Shown: positions 42,569 through 51,471 of the stretch, one piece after another
Layout of the letters: the number at the start of each line of letters is the position of its first letter
Numbering within the stretch: position 1 is the first letter of the stretch
Made by a program: the position numbers and the translations under genes
The notes under the pieces: model-generated
What the model was told of the DNA's origin: nothing
Database searches by the model: none
The model's input: only the letters and a program-made list of their open reading frames with translations
From: Chloroflexota bacterium
GTDB lineage: Bacteria > Chloroflexota > Dehalococcoidia > Bin125
Length of the DNA: 64,000 bases
Reading direction: 5' to 3'
NCBI GenBank assembly: GCA_028874365.1
Contig: JAPPJZ010000034.1
Location: 1-64,000 of the forward strand

Positions 42569-42859
42569 ATGCCTCGTCAGCGACCGCGTAGACGCCGGCG
42601 GCGCGCCGGTGCGACGGCTCCGGCTCCTCAGGTGACGGTTGACGAATCACGAATGGAGCGGGTGGGGGATCCGCGTCGCTGGTGGCTGCCGACGGCGGGG
42701 GTGGTGGCGGCGATGGGTCTGGGGATATGGCTCGGATGGGCCTTCTCGGGCTTTGGCGGCCTGGTGGAGCAGATCGTGCTGTGGGTAGGCGTGCTGATGG
42801 CGGGATTGGGCGGCGGGCGATTGTTTCGCCGATCCCTGCAGCGACGGCGCGAGCGCTAG
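42569..42859 (+). CDS. Small basic two-helix membrane protein
   Basis: The 96-residue protein has a strongly basic head (RQRPRRRRRRAG) followed by two membrane helices: WWLPTAGVVAAMGLGIWLGWAF and IVLWVGVLMAGLGGG. It ends in RRSLQRRRER. The ATG is 1 nt after the stop of the zinc-finger gene. It overlaps the convergent flavin-oxidase gene by 4 nt. No function is recognised. Confidence 0.6.
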   Translation: MPRQRPRRRRRRAGATAPAPQVTVDESRMERVGDPRRWWLPTAGVVAAMGLGIWLGWAFSGFGGLVEQIVLWVGVLMAGLGGGRLFRRSLQRRRER

Positions 42860-43275
42860 TCGCGGGTCAGGTTGACACCGCTGCCCTGCACGGAGTCGAG
42901 TCGGATGACGACGGCCGTGCCGGTTCGTTCCATGTCGCGTTGCTTCTCGAGGTCGTGCTGACCCTCCCAGATGCGGTCGCGGTCTGCGGGGTCGGTGGTC
43001 ACGGCGGCCTGTCCGCGGAGGATGTAGAACTTGCGCGCCGGCATGTTCGTGTAGATCACCGCGACATTGGGATTCTGAGCGATGGCGGCGAGGGTGGAGG
43101 AGGTCTCGCCTCGCACCCAGATGGCGAGGGCGTCGTCGCCGAACGTCTGGGTGCTGCCGCGGAAACTGACGACGGGGAGGGAGTCGGCGCTGACGGCCAT
43201 CATTGAGAGCGGGAAGCCTTCGTCGAGCGCGGCGTTGACCCGCTCGTGAATCTCGTCGGGAAGCACCAGTGACAT
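42856..43275 (-). CDS. Pyridoxamine 5'-phosphate oxidase-family flavin/heme-binding protein
   Basis: The 139-residue split-barrel protein has PVVSFRGSTQTFGDDALAIW, VAVIYTNMPARKFYILRGQA, and a C-terminal R-L-D-S-V-Q-G-S-G-V-N-L. Such small members bind FMN, F420 or heme and reduce or degrade small molecules; the cofactor here is not clear. The ATG is at 43275. It follows the GNAT gene by 42 nt on the same strand. Confidence 0.8.
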   Translation of the reverse strand: MSLVLPDEIHERVNAALDEGFPLSMMAVSADSLPVVSFRGSTQTFGDDALAIWVRGETSSTLAAIAQNPNVAVIYTNMPARKFYILRGQAAVTTDPADRDRIWEGQHDLEKQRDMERTGTAVVIRLDSVQGSGVNLTRD

Positions 43276-43317
43276 CGTGGACTCCTCGTGTTGCGGCTGA
43301 TGTGGAGGGAGAAGGCG

Positions 43318-43833
43318 TTAGGCGATTGGGCGCTGCATCCAGAGCGCGTCGCTCGGGAGACCCGCCGGCCAATCCTCGGGGCGGACCGCCACATCGCGCA
43401 GCGGCGTGTAGCCCAAGCGTAACCAGAAGTAGAGCGCCACTCCATTGTCGGGCGGCAGCGGGGCGAGCGCGATACGCGCGCCGGTCATCTCGGCGGCCTG
43501 TTCCAACAAGGGCACGGCGGCTCCTCCGTAGCCGTACGCGCGCCAGCGGGCATCAATCGCGAGCCAGGTCCAGACCAGGGCAGGCGTGCCGATCTCGTCC
43601 GACAGCTCGACGAGGCGACCGCACAGCGCGCCAACGATCAGATCGTCTCCGTGAATCCACCAGCCCTGGTCACCTTCGTCCAGCCGGTGTTCGATCAGAC
43701 ATGGCGCCGCTCGACCGGCGATCGCCTGGGCAGCCTCCGTAAGCCACTCGGCGTGGATCGCTTGCGTTTCGAAGCGGTGGATGGTCGCCCGCGCGCCGCG
43801 AATGGTCTGCGGCCAGTCGACTGCCGAGTTCAC
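43318..43833 (-). CDS. GNAT-family N-acetyltransferase
   Basis: The 171-residue protein has an acetyl-CoA-binding strand-loop at WRAYGYGGAAVPLLEQAAEM (the R/QxxGxG/A region) and the closing segment NGVALYFWLRLGYTPL, typical of the GNAT fold. The acceptor is unknown. Its GTG start shares GTGA with the dinG stop. Confidence 0.8.
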   Translation of the reverse strand: MNSAVDWPQTIRGARATIHRFETQAIHAEWLTEAAQAIAGRAAPCLIEHRLDEGDQGWWIHGDDLIVGALCGRLVELSDEIGTPALVWTWLAIDARWRAYGYGGAAVPLLEQAAEMTGARIALAPLPPDNGVALYFWLRLGYTPLRDVAVRPEDWPAGLPSDALWMQRPIA

Positions 43834-46610
43834 GGGCCGCCTCCGACCTTGGGTAGGAGCTGCTTGAGGTCCTCCGCGACGCGGTTGAGCGGTTCACGAA
43901 TGACCGGCGCGGGCGGGAGCGCGTCGATGAAGTGTCGGCCGTAACGACGGCTGGTGATTCGACCGTCGAGGATGACTGCGGCTCCGCGGTCCGATTGGGT
44001 TCGGATGAGCCTCCCGATGCCCTGTCGAAACTGCAGGATGGCGGCCGGCAACGAGAACTCCATGAACTCGTTGTCGTACTGCTCCCCTCGCGCTCTGAGG
44101 ACGGGATCGATAGGCGGGACAAACGGGAGCCGCGTCATGATCAGGAGGGAGAGCGCGTCGCCGGGGATGTCGACGCCGGTCCAGAGCGCGGCCACGCCGA
44201 AGACGACGAGCTTCGGATCGTTGCGTAGGGCCTCGACGATCGTCGCAGCGGCGCCATCGCGACCCTGCCTGAGCAGCACGAGCCCGGCTTGTTCAAGGTC
44301 GCTCTGGACTTGTCGGTGGACCTGGTTCATCGCGGCGTAGGAGCGGAAGAGGACCATGGTGCGACCGCCGGCGGCCTCGGCGAGGATCCGAACGGCCCTG
44401 GCCACGGACTCGTTGTGTTCGTGGTCGTCGGCGTCGAGCACATCGGTGGGGAGATAGATCCGACAGTTGCGCTCGTAGTCGAATGGTGATCCGTACTGCG
44501 CTTCCGACGCATCTTCAATGCCCAGTCGTTCGCGCAGATAGGCGAAGGCGGAATCCTCGTGCGCCCTAGTGGCGAGGGTTGCGCCGGTGAGGACGGTCGC
44601 GTGTAGGTCGTTCCAGAGCGGCTGCAGGTGTGGCGCGACGTTGAGCGGCGCTGCCTGAATGCTCGCCTCGCCGGACTTGCGGTGCTCGCGGGTGACCCAG
44701 GCGACTTCTTCCGAGGATTGTTCGAGGACGGTTCGCGAAAGCTGTTCAGTTCGCGCATTGAAGTCGTCGAGCAGATTGCGCGACTCCAGAGTGACTGAGT
44801 TGAACTCGCGTTCCTCGTCGCCCTGCGACTCCCTGGCCTGTTCCGCGCTGGCGTCTGCGATGCCTTCAATCGCCTCTCCGTACGCACTCAATGTCGCCTT
44901 GGTGTCTTCCCACAGGAGTTCGAGCTCGGACCAGGCCCGGCTGTTGCGGGTGCCGGGACTCAGAACGACGCGATCTTCGTTGCCTGTTCCGCCTTCCGCC
45001 TGCTCCGAGGCGTACACAGCGAGCCGCTCGTAGAAGCGGTCGATGGCTTCCCCGGATTGTGCGGCATGCTGTGCGAGGCGCTGAGACTCGGCGGTGAGAC
45101 CGACGTGTACGGCGCGGCGTACGAGGGCGTCCGTTCCTTCTGCGCCTCGGTGTAGCGGCTCGTTGATCCAGGCCTCGCTCATCTGGAGGGTGAGCTGGTC
45201 GGTAGCGACGTCCTCCAGTGCATGCGATTCGTCGACGATCACAACTGGTGCTTCAGGCATGGTGATCGCGCCGCTGGTCAGGGCACGGACGAGCAGGGCG
45301 TGGTTCGCGATCACGATGTTGGAGGTGGCTGCCTCTCTCTGAACCTGGAGCAGGAAGCAAGTGCCATTCATGGCGTAACGGCAGGTGCGGTCGGAGAGAC
45401 ATGCGGTGTTGCGCGCGGACAGTTGGTCCCAGCGGGAGAGCATCGGCGCGGGGATGCGCAGTTCGGAGCGATCGCCGCGCCGGGTGAGCGTTCTCCAGAC
45501 GGCGGCGCGGGCCAACAGGAGCGGATCTTCCCAGTCGGCGACCCGGCCCAGTTCGCGATCGAGGCTCTGCTGACAGAGGTAGTTGTCGCGACCCTTGACG
45601 ACGGTGGCCTTGAGCGCCTCGGCGGCTTCGGTCGAGACGCCGGCGATCAGGCGACGTGCGAACTCGACGTCTTTGCCTTCAAGTTGTTGTTGCAGGTTGA
45701 TCGTGTGGGTGCTGACGACCACAGTGCTGCCGGTCTTGAGCGACCAAAGCGCCGCCGGCACGAGATAGGCGAGCGACTTGCCGGTGCCGGTGCCGGCCTC
45801 GACGATTTGCGCGCCGCCGTACTGGAGCGTGTTGGCCACGTCGAGCGCCATCGCGCGTTGCTCCTCGCGCTGCTCGAAGTCGAGAGCGTCGGCCGAGTCG
45901 AAGGCTGCGCGAACAAGATCCTCAAGTGATCCTCGGGGCAGGTCGACGGGGGGCAGTCCCTGGGGGCTGGCTGACGCGTTCGGAGATCGACGCTGCGCCA
46001 ACCCTCGTGCGGCGGTTGCGCGTGACCAGTCTCGGATGACCCGTCCGGGCATCCAGAAGGCCGACGCGTTGCTGCTGAGCTCGGCGAGTTCATCCTGGGC
46101 CGCCGTCGGGAGGCGTGCGAAGCGATTGGCGAGTTCGAGCAAGAGTTGACGAGCCGCCTCCGCGTCGGCGAGGGCTCGATGGGCTGCGTCGATCTGGATG
46201 TCGTAGCGGCTGCAGAGGTCGCCGAGGCGATGCGAAGGGGCTGCGGGGTCGACGATCTGGGCGAGCGGCAGCGTGTCGATCGAGGGCCGGGAGAGTTCGA
46301 CGCCGGCGGCTTCGAGAAACCGTTCGTCGAAGGGAACGTTGTGACCGATCAGCGTGGCGCCGTCGATCAACTCCCGAAGCCGATCTTCAACTTCGTTCCA
46401 GGCGGGAGCGTCGACGAGCATCGACGGCGTGATCCCGGTGATGCGCTGCACGCGCAGCGGCGGCATCTCGAGTGGGCGCACGAGCGTGCTCCAGCGATCG
46501 AGTACCCGTTCGGGAGTGCAGCGGACGATGCCGACTTCGATGATCTCATCGAGGCCGGGCTTGAGACCTGTCATTTCCAGGTCGATGGCGGCGTAGATCC
46601 GGTCAGACAC
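43830..46610 (-). CDS. dinG: DnaQ-like exonuclease fused to DinG-type helicase
   Basis: The protein has 926 residues. Residues 1-170 form a DEDD exonuclease: AAIDLEMTGL, IGHNVPFDERFL and HRALADAEAA. A DinG/XPD-type superfamily 2 helicase follows with Walker A EAGTGTGKSLAYLVP, VVVSTHTINLQQQL, DEAH-box form VDESHALED, and C-terminal VVFGVAALWTGVDIPGDAL and GRLIRTQSDRGA. Cys residues between motifs I and II (NYLCQQS, ACLSDRTCRY, GTCFLL) can hold the 4Fe-4S cluster of this family. The exonuclease fusion is the Firmicutes-like DinG layout. It acts in DNA repair and R-loop removal. GTG 46610 is used as start. Confidence 0.94.
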   Translation of the reverse strand: MSDRIYAAIDLEMTGLKPGLDEIIEVGIVRCTPERVLDRWSTLVRPLEMPPLRVQRITGITPSMLVDAPAWNEVEDRLRELIDGATLIGHNVPFDERFLEAAGVELSRPSIDTLPLAQIVDPAAPSHRLGDLCSRYDIQIDAAHRALADAEAARQLLLELANRFARLPTAAQDELAELSSNASAFWMPGRVIRDWSRATAARGLAQRRSPNASASPQGLPPVDLPRGSLEDLVRAAFDSADALDFEQREEQRAMALDVANTLQYGGAQIVEAGTGTGKSLAYLVPAALWSLKTGSTVVVSTHTINLQQQLEGKDVEFARRLIAGVSTEAAEALKATVVKGRDNYLCQQSLDRELGRVADWEDPLLLARAAVWRTLTRRGDRSELRIPAPMLSRWDQLSARNTACLSDRTCRYAMNGTCFLLQVQREAATSNIVIANHALLVRALTSGAITMPEAPVVIVDESHALEDVATDQLTLQMSEAWINEPLHRGAEGTDALVRRAVHVGLTAESQRLAQHAAQSGEAIDRFYERLAVYASEQAEGGTGNEDRVVLSPGTRNSRAWSELELLWEDTKATLSAYGEAIEGIADASAEQARESQGDEEREFNSVTLESRNLLDDFNARTEQLSRTVLEQSSEEVAWVTREHRKSGEASIQAAPLNVAPHLQPLWNDLHATVLTGATLATRAHEDSAFAYLRERLGIEDASEAQYGSPFDYERNCRIYLPTDVLDADDHEHNESVARAVRILAEAAGGRTMVLFRSYAAMNQVHRQVQSDLEQAGLVLLRQGRDGAAATIVEALRNDPKLVVFGVAALWTGVDIPGDALSLLIMTRLPFVPPIDPVLRARGEQYDNEFMEFSLPAAILQFRQGIGRLIRTQSDRGAAVILDGRITSRRYGRHFIDALPPAPVIREPLNRVAEDLKQLLPKVGGGP

Positions 46611-46639
46611 GCCCCGTGCCAGTTGCGTTCAGCTGGTCG

Positions 46640-47371
46640 CTACGGAGCTTCGTCGTCGGAACAGGGTCCGAACGGGCGAAACTCGTTGATGTTGAGACCT
46701 TCGTAGCACACGGTTGCGCCGTCGTGCAGCAGTTGCACGGTGTGCTCGCGGCAGGTGAGACGCTCGGGGAAGACGGTCGAGTAGCTACCGATCCCGGAGG
46801 TTGAGTGCGCGTCGGAGCCGCCGGTGACGGGCTTGCCGAGGATACGGGCGACTTCGAGCGCGAAGAGGTTCTCGCGTCTCGTGTTGCCGCCGTTGCCGAC
46901 TTCGATCCCGTGCACGACCTGGAAGACGTGCATCTTCTCGGCCGCCTCTTCCGGGGTCATGGAGAAGGGTTCCTCGCCCTTGCGGCGGAAGGTCACGGGG
47001 TCGAAGAAGTGGCGGAAGGGATGGGCCACGGACATGAAGGCGCCGATTTCGTCGCACACCTCGCGTAGCCGCTCGGCCGATCGGATGCCCGGGTAGTACT
47101 GGTCGATGCCGAAGACGACGATGTGGCCAAGGTCGGTGGAGACCTCCATCCCGGGGTTCAAGTAGATCCCGGCGTCAACCATCTCCTCGCTGAACTGGTT
47201 CCAGTCGTAGCGCTCCCAGACGCGATCGTGTTCAGTCAGGTTGATGCCGGTGAGGCCGATACGAGTCGCTTCCTCGAGCAGTTCCGCTGGTTGCAGGGCG
47301 GAATCGGCGGCGCCGCGAACGGTGTGAATGTGTGCGTCCAGAATCGTGCCGGGCATCGACTGAGGATCCAC
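46640..47371 (-). CDS. PHP-domain metal-dependent phosphoesterase
   Basis: The 243-residue protein has metal-binding motifs DAHIHT, NLTEHDRVW, NPGMEVSTD, AHPFRH and the closing GGSDAHSTSGIGSY of PHP phosphoesterases (as in DNA polymerase III N-terminus, histidinol phosphatase and nucleotide phosphatases). The substrate is unknown. The GTG start has GGAG 5-6 nt upstream. It is 29 nt before dinG. Confidence 0.87.
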   Translation of the reverse strand: MDPQSMPGTILDAHIHTVRGAADSALQPAELLEEATRIGLTGINLTEHDRVWERYDWNQFSEEMVDAGIYLNPGMEVSTDLGHIVVFGIDQYYPGIRSAERLREVCDEIGAFMSVAHPFRHFFDPVTFRRKGEEPFSMTPEEAAEKMHVFQVVHGIEVGNGGNTRRENLFALEVARILGKPVTGGSDAHSTSGIGSYSTVFPERLTCREHTVQLLHDGATVCYEGLNINEFRPFGPCSDDEAP

Positions 47372-47444
47372 GGGGTCTCCAGGTCCAGGGTCGGAGTGGG
47401 TTACTCACCTGAGTATACGCACCGATCGGGAGAATCCCCGCCGG

Positions 47445-47864
47445 TCAGGCGGAGGCCAGATGCGGGAGCATCCAGCCGTAACATCCGGTCGCGAGCAAGG
47501 CGGTCAGGGCGAATCGACGCCAGAGCCAGCGTTGCCAGGCGACGGCACCGAGCGTTAGGAGCGACGCACAGGCAATGATCCCCGCCGTGAACTGCCAGGA
47601 GGGACTGCCAAGACCGAACGAGCCGCCGTCGGCCACGCTGAGGAAAAGCACACCCAACAGCAGCCCCAGCACCGCGCAGCCGGCCTGGACGACGAGGGCA
47701 GCACCGAGGCTGACCATGACCCAGTTGGAGGGGTCGGGAAACTGGCGGCGCAGCCAGTTGGTCGTGGGCACGTTGACCAACAGCGATCCAAAGACCCCGA
47801 GCCCCAGAACGCCCACGGCCGCGCCGGCGACAAACCCTGAGAACAACGCGGCCACGGTTTCCAT
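47445..47864 (-). CDS. Integral membrane protein of unknown function
   Basis: The 139-residue protein has about four hydrophobic segments: AALFSGFVAGAAVGVLGLGVF, WVMVSLGAALVVQAGCAV continuing to VLFL, FTAGIIACASLLTLGAVAW, and FALTALLATGCYGWML. There are no catalytic residues of note. It starts 2 nt after ispE and is probably coupled to it. It could be a polyprenyl or lipid-related membrane subunit, but nothing in sequence proves that. Confidence 0.65.
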   Translation of the reverse strand: METVAALFSGFVAGAAVGVLGLGVFGSLLVNVPTTNWLRRQFPDPSNWVMVSLGAALVVQAGCAVLGLLLGVLFLSVADGGSFGLGSPSWQFTAGIIACASLLTLGAVAWQRWLWRRFALTALLATGCYGWMLPHLASA

Positions 47865-47866
47865 GA

Positions 47867-48808
47867 TCAGACGGTCCAGATTTCGGTGCTCTCGGAGCTG
47901 CTCAGCGGCCTGGCACTCGCCGTGAAGCCGTTGGAACGCTGCAACTGCCTCGCGGCGTGGGTCGCCACCTGAGGCGAGAGCAGGGCGAAGATTGTGGGTC
48001 CCGCTCCGGCCAGCAACGGCATGACCGGTTCGTCGCCTAACTCAAGCGTCGAGCGGGCGAGCGCGGCTCCCATCCTGCGCCAAGCGGCGGCCAGGCCCTG
48101 CATCACCTCGCGGGCCGGGCGGTCGAACGAGTTGACGCAGTCGTCTTGCGTCGGTGGGCTGCCGTTCATGATGCGTGCTGCCAGCGTTTCCGTCGCGTCG
48201 CCGCGTCGGAAGTCAGATGACCGAAGCGAGCGATACATCGTCGCCGTTTTGTTGGCCGGAACAGGAATTTCGGGACGATGCAAGAGCACCGTGCAACCCT
48301 CGAGCGCGTTTGTCGGGTCGGAGAGCGGCTCGACTCGTTCCCCCCGACCGAACATGCGCACGGTTCCCCCGACGATGCAGGCAGGCACATCGGAGCCGAC
48401 CTGAGCTCCGATGCGGCAAAGCGCTTCATCGCTCAGGGGCAAGTCCCAGGCTGTACGCGCGAGTCGAAGAAATGCGGCGGCATCGGTGGAACCGCCGCCG
48501 AGACCGGCGGTGACAGGGATGCGTTTGACGACCTCGATCGAGGCTCCAGACGGAATCCCGACATGCCGATCCAGCTCGTCCCAGGCTCGGGCGACGATGT
48601 CGTCATCGGTTTCGATTGACGCTCGACGACCGCCCTCGGAGCGGTAGGAGATCGTGCGGGCGGAGTTCCATGGAGTGAGGCGGACTTCGTCGGCGAGATC
48701 CAGTGAGATGGCAATCGAAGCGAGGTCGTGAAAGCCGTCGTCGCGCTTGCCGATCACTTCGAGCGTGAGGTTGAGCTTGGCGGACGCCCTGGTGATCCAA
48801 GTAGTCAT
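47867..48808 (-). CDS. ispE: 4-diphosphocytidyl-2-C-methyl-D-erythritol kinase
   Basis: The 313-residue GHMP kinase of the non-mevalonate isoprenoid pathway has substrate-binding ASAKLNLTLEVIGKRDDGFHD, the ATP loop PVTAGLGGGSTDAAAFLRL and a C-terminal GAGPTIFAL. The length is slightly above the usual 280-290. Its ATG overlaps the rsmA stop, the common rsmA-ispE pairing. Confidence 0.95.
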   Translation of the reverse strand: MTTWITRASAKLNLTLEVIGKRDDGFHDLASIAISLDLADEVRLTPWNSARTISYRSEGGRRASIETDDDIVARAWDELDRHVGIPSGASIEVVKRIPVTAGLGGGSTDAAAFLRLARTAWDLPLSDEALCRIGAQVGSDVPACIVGGTVRMFGRGERVEPLSDPTNALEGCTVLLHRPEIPVPANKTATMYRSLRSSDFRRGDATETLAARIMNGSPPTQDDCVNSFDRPAREVMQGLAAAWRRMGAALARSTLELGDEPVMPLLAGAGPTIFALLSPQVATHAARQLQRSNGFTASARPLSSSESTEIWTV

Positions 48809-49647
48809 GGCTGCTGCTCGGCGTACTCGGCGATGTGCTCCTCACGCCACCAGGCGAGTGTTGCCCATTCATCGAGCGTGAGTGTGCCGGGCCGGCGGGT
48901 GGGATCGATGTCGCAGGCGGTGAGCCACTCGTTGGCGCCGCCGGGAGGCAGCCAGACCCCTTGCGATAGCGCGTTGTGTAGTTGTTTTCGTGGGCTGCGG
49001 AATCCTCCGCGAACGACCTCAAAGAACTTCTCGACGCTTGGTACGTGGACCGGCGGCTCGTTGCGCAGACGCAACATCACGACCGCTGAGCGCACCTGGG
49101 GCGCCGGGTCGAACGACCCTGGCTCGACGGGAAACAGCAACGCGGCGTCGGCGTAGAACTGGACGGACACGCCGATCAGCGACAGCCGACCGGGCCGGGC
49201 CGTAACTCGTTGGGCGACTTCGTGCTGGATCATGACCAGCATCCACTCGGGTTGTTGCGCCTCCAGTTCGAGGAACTTGCGGAAGATCGGAGCAGTGATC
49301 GCGTAGGGGAGGTTGCCGACCACGCCGTAGGGCGGACTCGCCGCGACTGTTGCGAGCGCCTCGGCGGGTTCGACCTCAAGCACGTCCTGTTCAATCACGA
49401 CGGTGCGGGCGTCTGAGGCGTTGTTGGCGAGTCGACGGCGGGCGCGGAAGGCCATGCCTTCGTCCAGCTCGACGGAGGCGAGTGGGCGTCCCAGGTGTGC
49501 CAAGCGCTCGGTCAGGGCCCCGTCGCCGGCTCCGATCTCCAGGATCGGTTGAGGATGCTCGGGCACTGCTTCGACGATCCGGTCGAGCACCTGATCGTCA
49601 CGGAGCAAATGCTGACCCAGGCGAGCTCGCCGTCGGCGTCCGCTCAT
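48805..49647 (-). CDS. rsmA: 16S rRNA dimethyladenosine transferase
   Basis: The 280-residue enzyme dimethylates A1518 and A1519 of 16S rRNA. It has LGQHLLRDD, SAM-binding ILEIGAGDGALTERL, the acidic motif II SVELDEGM, and motif IV NLPYAITAPI. ATG 49647 (MSGRRRRARLGQH) is chosen; an open stretch of 18 codons upstream runs into the SRP RNA 3' region and has no family likeness. The SRP RNA gene ends 44 nt upstream on the same strand. Confidence 0.94.
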   Translation of the reverse strand: MSGRRRRARLGQHLLRDDQVLDRIVEAVPEHPQPILEIGAGDGALTERLAHLGRPLASVELDEGMAFRARRRLANNASDARTVVIEQDVLEVEPAEALATVAASPPYGVVGNLPYAITAPIFRKFLELEAQQPEWMLVMIQHEVAQRVTARPGRLSLIGVSVQFYADAALLFPVEPGSFDPAPQVRSAVVMLRLRNEPPVHVPSVEKFFEVVRGGFRSPRKQLHNALSQGVWLPPGGANEWLTACDIDPTRRPGTLTLDEWATLAWWREEHIAEYAEQQP

Positions 49648-49691
49648 GGTCTGCCTCGAATGGTGCGTGGCAAGGGAAAGAAGGCGAGGGT

Positions 49692-49960
49692 GGTCGTGCA
49701 CCTGGCTTCGAACGCCGCCATGAGCTTGCCTCCGCTAGCCGGCTCCGCCCAGGCACTCCCGCGTCACCCGACCTGTCAACCGCTTACCGCTGCTTCCTCT
49801 CGGACCTGACGGGGTTCACGGCGGGCCGCCGCGCGGGACCCAGACTTCATCACTGCTTGGCGTCGGTAGGTCTCATGTCGTCGCCCTCAACCCAGGAATT
49901 CAACCCCGCTAGAGCGGATTGCGGGTACAGGGCACCGCTAGCTCCCCATCTAGCACGACC
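49692..49960 (-). ncRNA. ffs: Signal recognition particle RNA, long (Bacillus-type) form
   Basis: Transcribed right to left, about 269 nt. The S-domain signature GTCAGGTCCGAGAGGAAGCA and CAGCGGTAAGC is present at about 49779-49812. The 5' Alu-domain reads CGTGCTAGATGGGGAGCTAG, then CGGTGCCCTGTACC and CAATCCGCTCTAGC, matching the Bacillus scRNA Alu part. The ends pair: GGTCGTGC (49953-49960) with GCACGACC (49692-49699). Together this is the about 270-nt SRP RNA with Alu and S domains, not the about 110-nt 4.5S form. It partners Ffh (not in the window) and FtsY (35178-36170). Ends are set by pairing and accurate to a few bases. Confidence 0.92.
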
Positions 49961-49967
49961 GACCATA

Positions 49968-49973
49968 ATTCTA
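49968..49973 (-). promoter_or_regulatory. ffs: Likely -10 box of the SRP RNA gene
   Basis: TAGAAT on the minus strand ends 7 nt before the deduced 5' end of the SRP RNA, in a local AT-rich stretch (GATAGAATTATGG). No good -35 at 16-18 nt is seen; CTGACA (49995-50000) is 21 nt away. Confidence 0.5.
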
Positions 49974-50067
49974 TCACCGATGGTGTCGGACTCCTGTCAG
50001 AGTAAACTCAGAGGGAGCAGGTCGGAGCGTGAGCCGGTGAGCTGACCAACCTGCGAGGGGGCAGCCA

Positions 50068-51465
50068 GTGCGAATCATCTCTCTCGGCTGCCCGGTGCCC
50101 AGTCCCAGTGTCGACAATCACTCGATCGCCAACGCTCCCTCGATCTTCGACTACGACGCGTGCATCATCGATATGCAGGCCGTTTCGGAACAGATCGAGG
50201 GGATAGCGGCTAACACGCTCAACGCGAAGGCGCCCGACGGTCGAGCGGTGAGCTCGGGTGAGTCGGGAGCGTTCCACTTCGGCCTGGGGGAGCTGCTTGA
50301 GCTACGTCAGTTGGAGTTTCGTCAGCTGCTCGACAATGGCGGGCTCCTGGTGATGTTCGTCTATCCGAACGTCCGGCACCCCCGGGTCGCTTCGTTTCCC
50401 GGGCTCAACCGGTACTCGCTGATTCCGACGCCCGAAGGCGATCCGTTCAAGTGGCCGACGCTGCGTCCTGCCGACGGCAAGGACGTCGAGGTTGCCGTTG
50501 CGCAACACCCGGTGAGCGGCTTCCTTGAGGATCTTTCCAATCGAATTCGGTACCGCGCCATGTTCGATCTGCCCGCTTCGAGCAAGGCTGAGATCGTTGG
50601 ACGATCGGTCGGTGGCGCGGCGGTGGCGGCGGAGTTCCGGGTCGGTCCCGGGCGGATTGTGGCACTGCCACCGACCGACAACCTGGCGTCGACGCAGCGC
50701 AAGGCGTTCAGCGCGTCGCTGCTGGAGATGATCGAGCGATTGGTTGAGGAGCCAGATCTCTCGACGGCGCCGGTCTGGGTCCGGCGATATGACACCCCCG
50801 AGGCCTCAGCCGCGCGAGACGATTTGGCTGAGGCAGAAGCGGAGCTGAAGCAGGCCGATCGCCGGGTCAAGGAATCGCAAACCCTGGTTGTCGATTCGAC
50901 TCGCTTCCAAGGCATGCTCTGGCAGAGCGAGAACGCGTCGTTCCGTGAGACCGTGCATGATGCGTTCCGCGTGCTTGGGTACTCGGTCGCCGGGGCGGGC
51001 GGGGATGCCGAGATTCGCGATGGCGCGGAGATCGCACTGCTTGAGTTGGCGTCGGCGACGGGCGCGGTCAGCGATCGCCTGTATCTGACGCTGCAACAGC
51101 GGGTGGAGGAGCACTACCTGCGCCGACGAGGCCGTCCCAAGGGGATCATTGTCGCCAATGGACATCGTCAGACGGACCCTCGACTTCGACGCGAGCCGTT
51201 CCCCAAGGCGCTGGCTGAGGCATGCGAGACGTACGGCTACGCGCTGATTCCGGTCGAGGCGCTCTACGAACTGGTGACCTTCGCCGGCGAAGCCGCCGAT
51301 GAGCCGGAGATACTGGAGGAGATTCGGCGGTCGATCGCGGAAACCGCCGGTGTGCTGGAGGTTTCCCTGGAGGAAGAGGGAGAGGAAGGGGAAGGGGAGG
51401 ATGTGGAGGCGTCGAGCGTCACGGCCGGCAACGGGGCGGTGGCGGCCCCAGCCGAAGCATCCTAG
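50068..51465 (+). CDS. Conserved hypothetical protein
   Basis: The 465-residue protein has no signal peptide or membrane helix. The N-terminal half has strands and loops without known motif (FDYDACIIDMQAVSEQI, LLVMFVYPNVRHPRV). The middle has a coiled-coil segment (ARDDLAEAEAELKQADRRVK). The C-terminal part contains FRETVHDAFRVLGYSVAGAG, DGAEIALLELAS, KGIIVANGH and YGYALIPVEALYELV, an order of helix and strands reminiscent of restriction-endonuclease-like folds; that is only an impression. The tail is very acidic (EEEGEEGEGED). The GTG start has GAGGGG upstream. It faces away from the SRP RNA and converges on lepA, 6 nt apart. Confidence 0.7.
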   Translation: MRIISLGCPVPSPSVDNHSIANAPSIFDYDACIIDMQAVSEQIEGIAANTLNAKAPDGRAVSSGESGAFHFGLGELLELRQLEFRQLLDNGGLLVMFVYPNVRHPRVASFPGLNRYSLIPTPEGDPFKWPTLRPADGKDVEVAVAQHPVSGFLEDLSNRIRYRAMFDLPASSKAEIVGRSVGGAAVAAEFRVGPGRIVALPPTDNLASTQRKAFSASLLEMIERLVEEPDLSTAPVWVRRYDTPEASAARDDLAEAEAELKQADRRVKESQTLVVDSTRFQGMLWQSENASFRETVHDAFRVLGYSVAGAGGDAEIRDGAEIALLELASATGAVSDRLYLTLQQRVEEHYLRRRGRPKGIIVANGHRQTDPRLRREPFPKALAEACETYGYALIPVEALYELVTFAGEAADEPEILEEIRRSIAETAGVLEVSLEEEGEEGEGEDVEASSVTAGNGAVAAPAEAS

Positions 51466-51471
51466 TCGGCT

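Noticed and set aside
49360-50045. Plus-strand frame of 231 codons over the SRP RNA region
   Set aside because: It is antisense to rsmA and the SRP RNA, with Arg-rich shadow composition and no motif.
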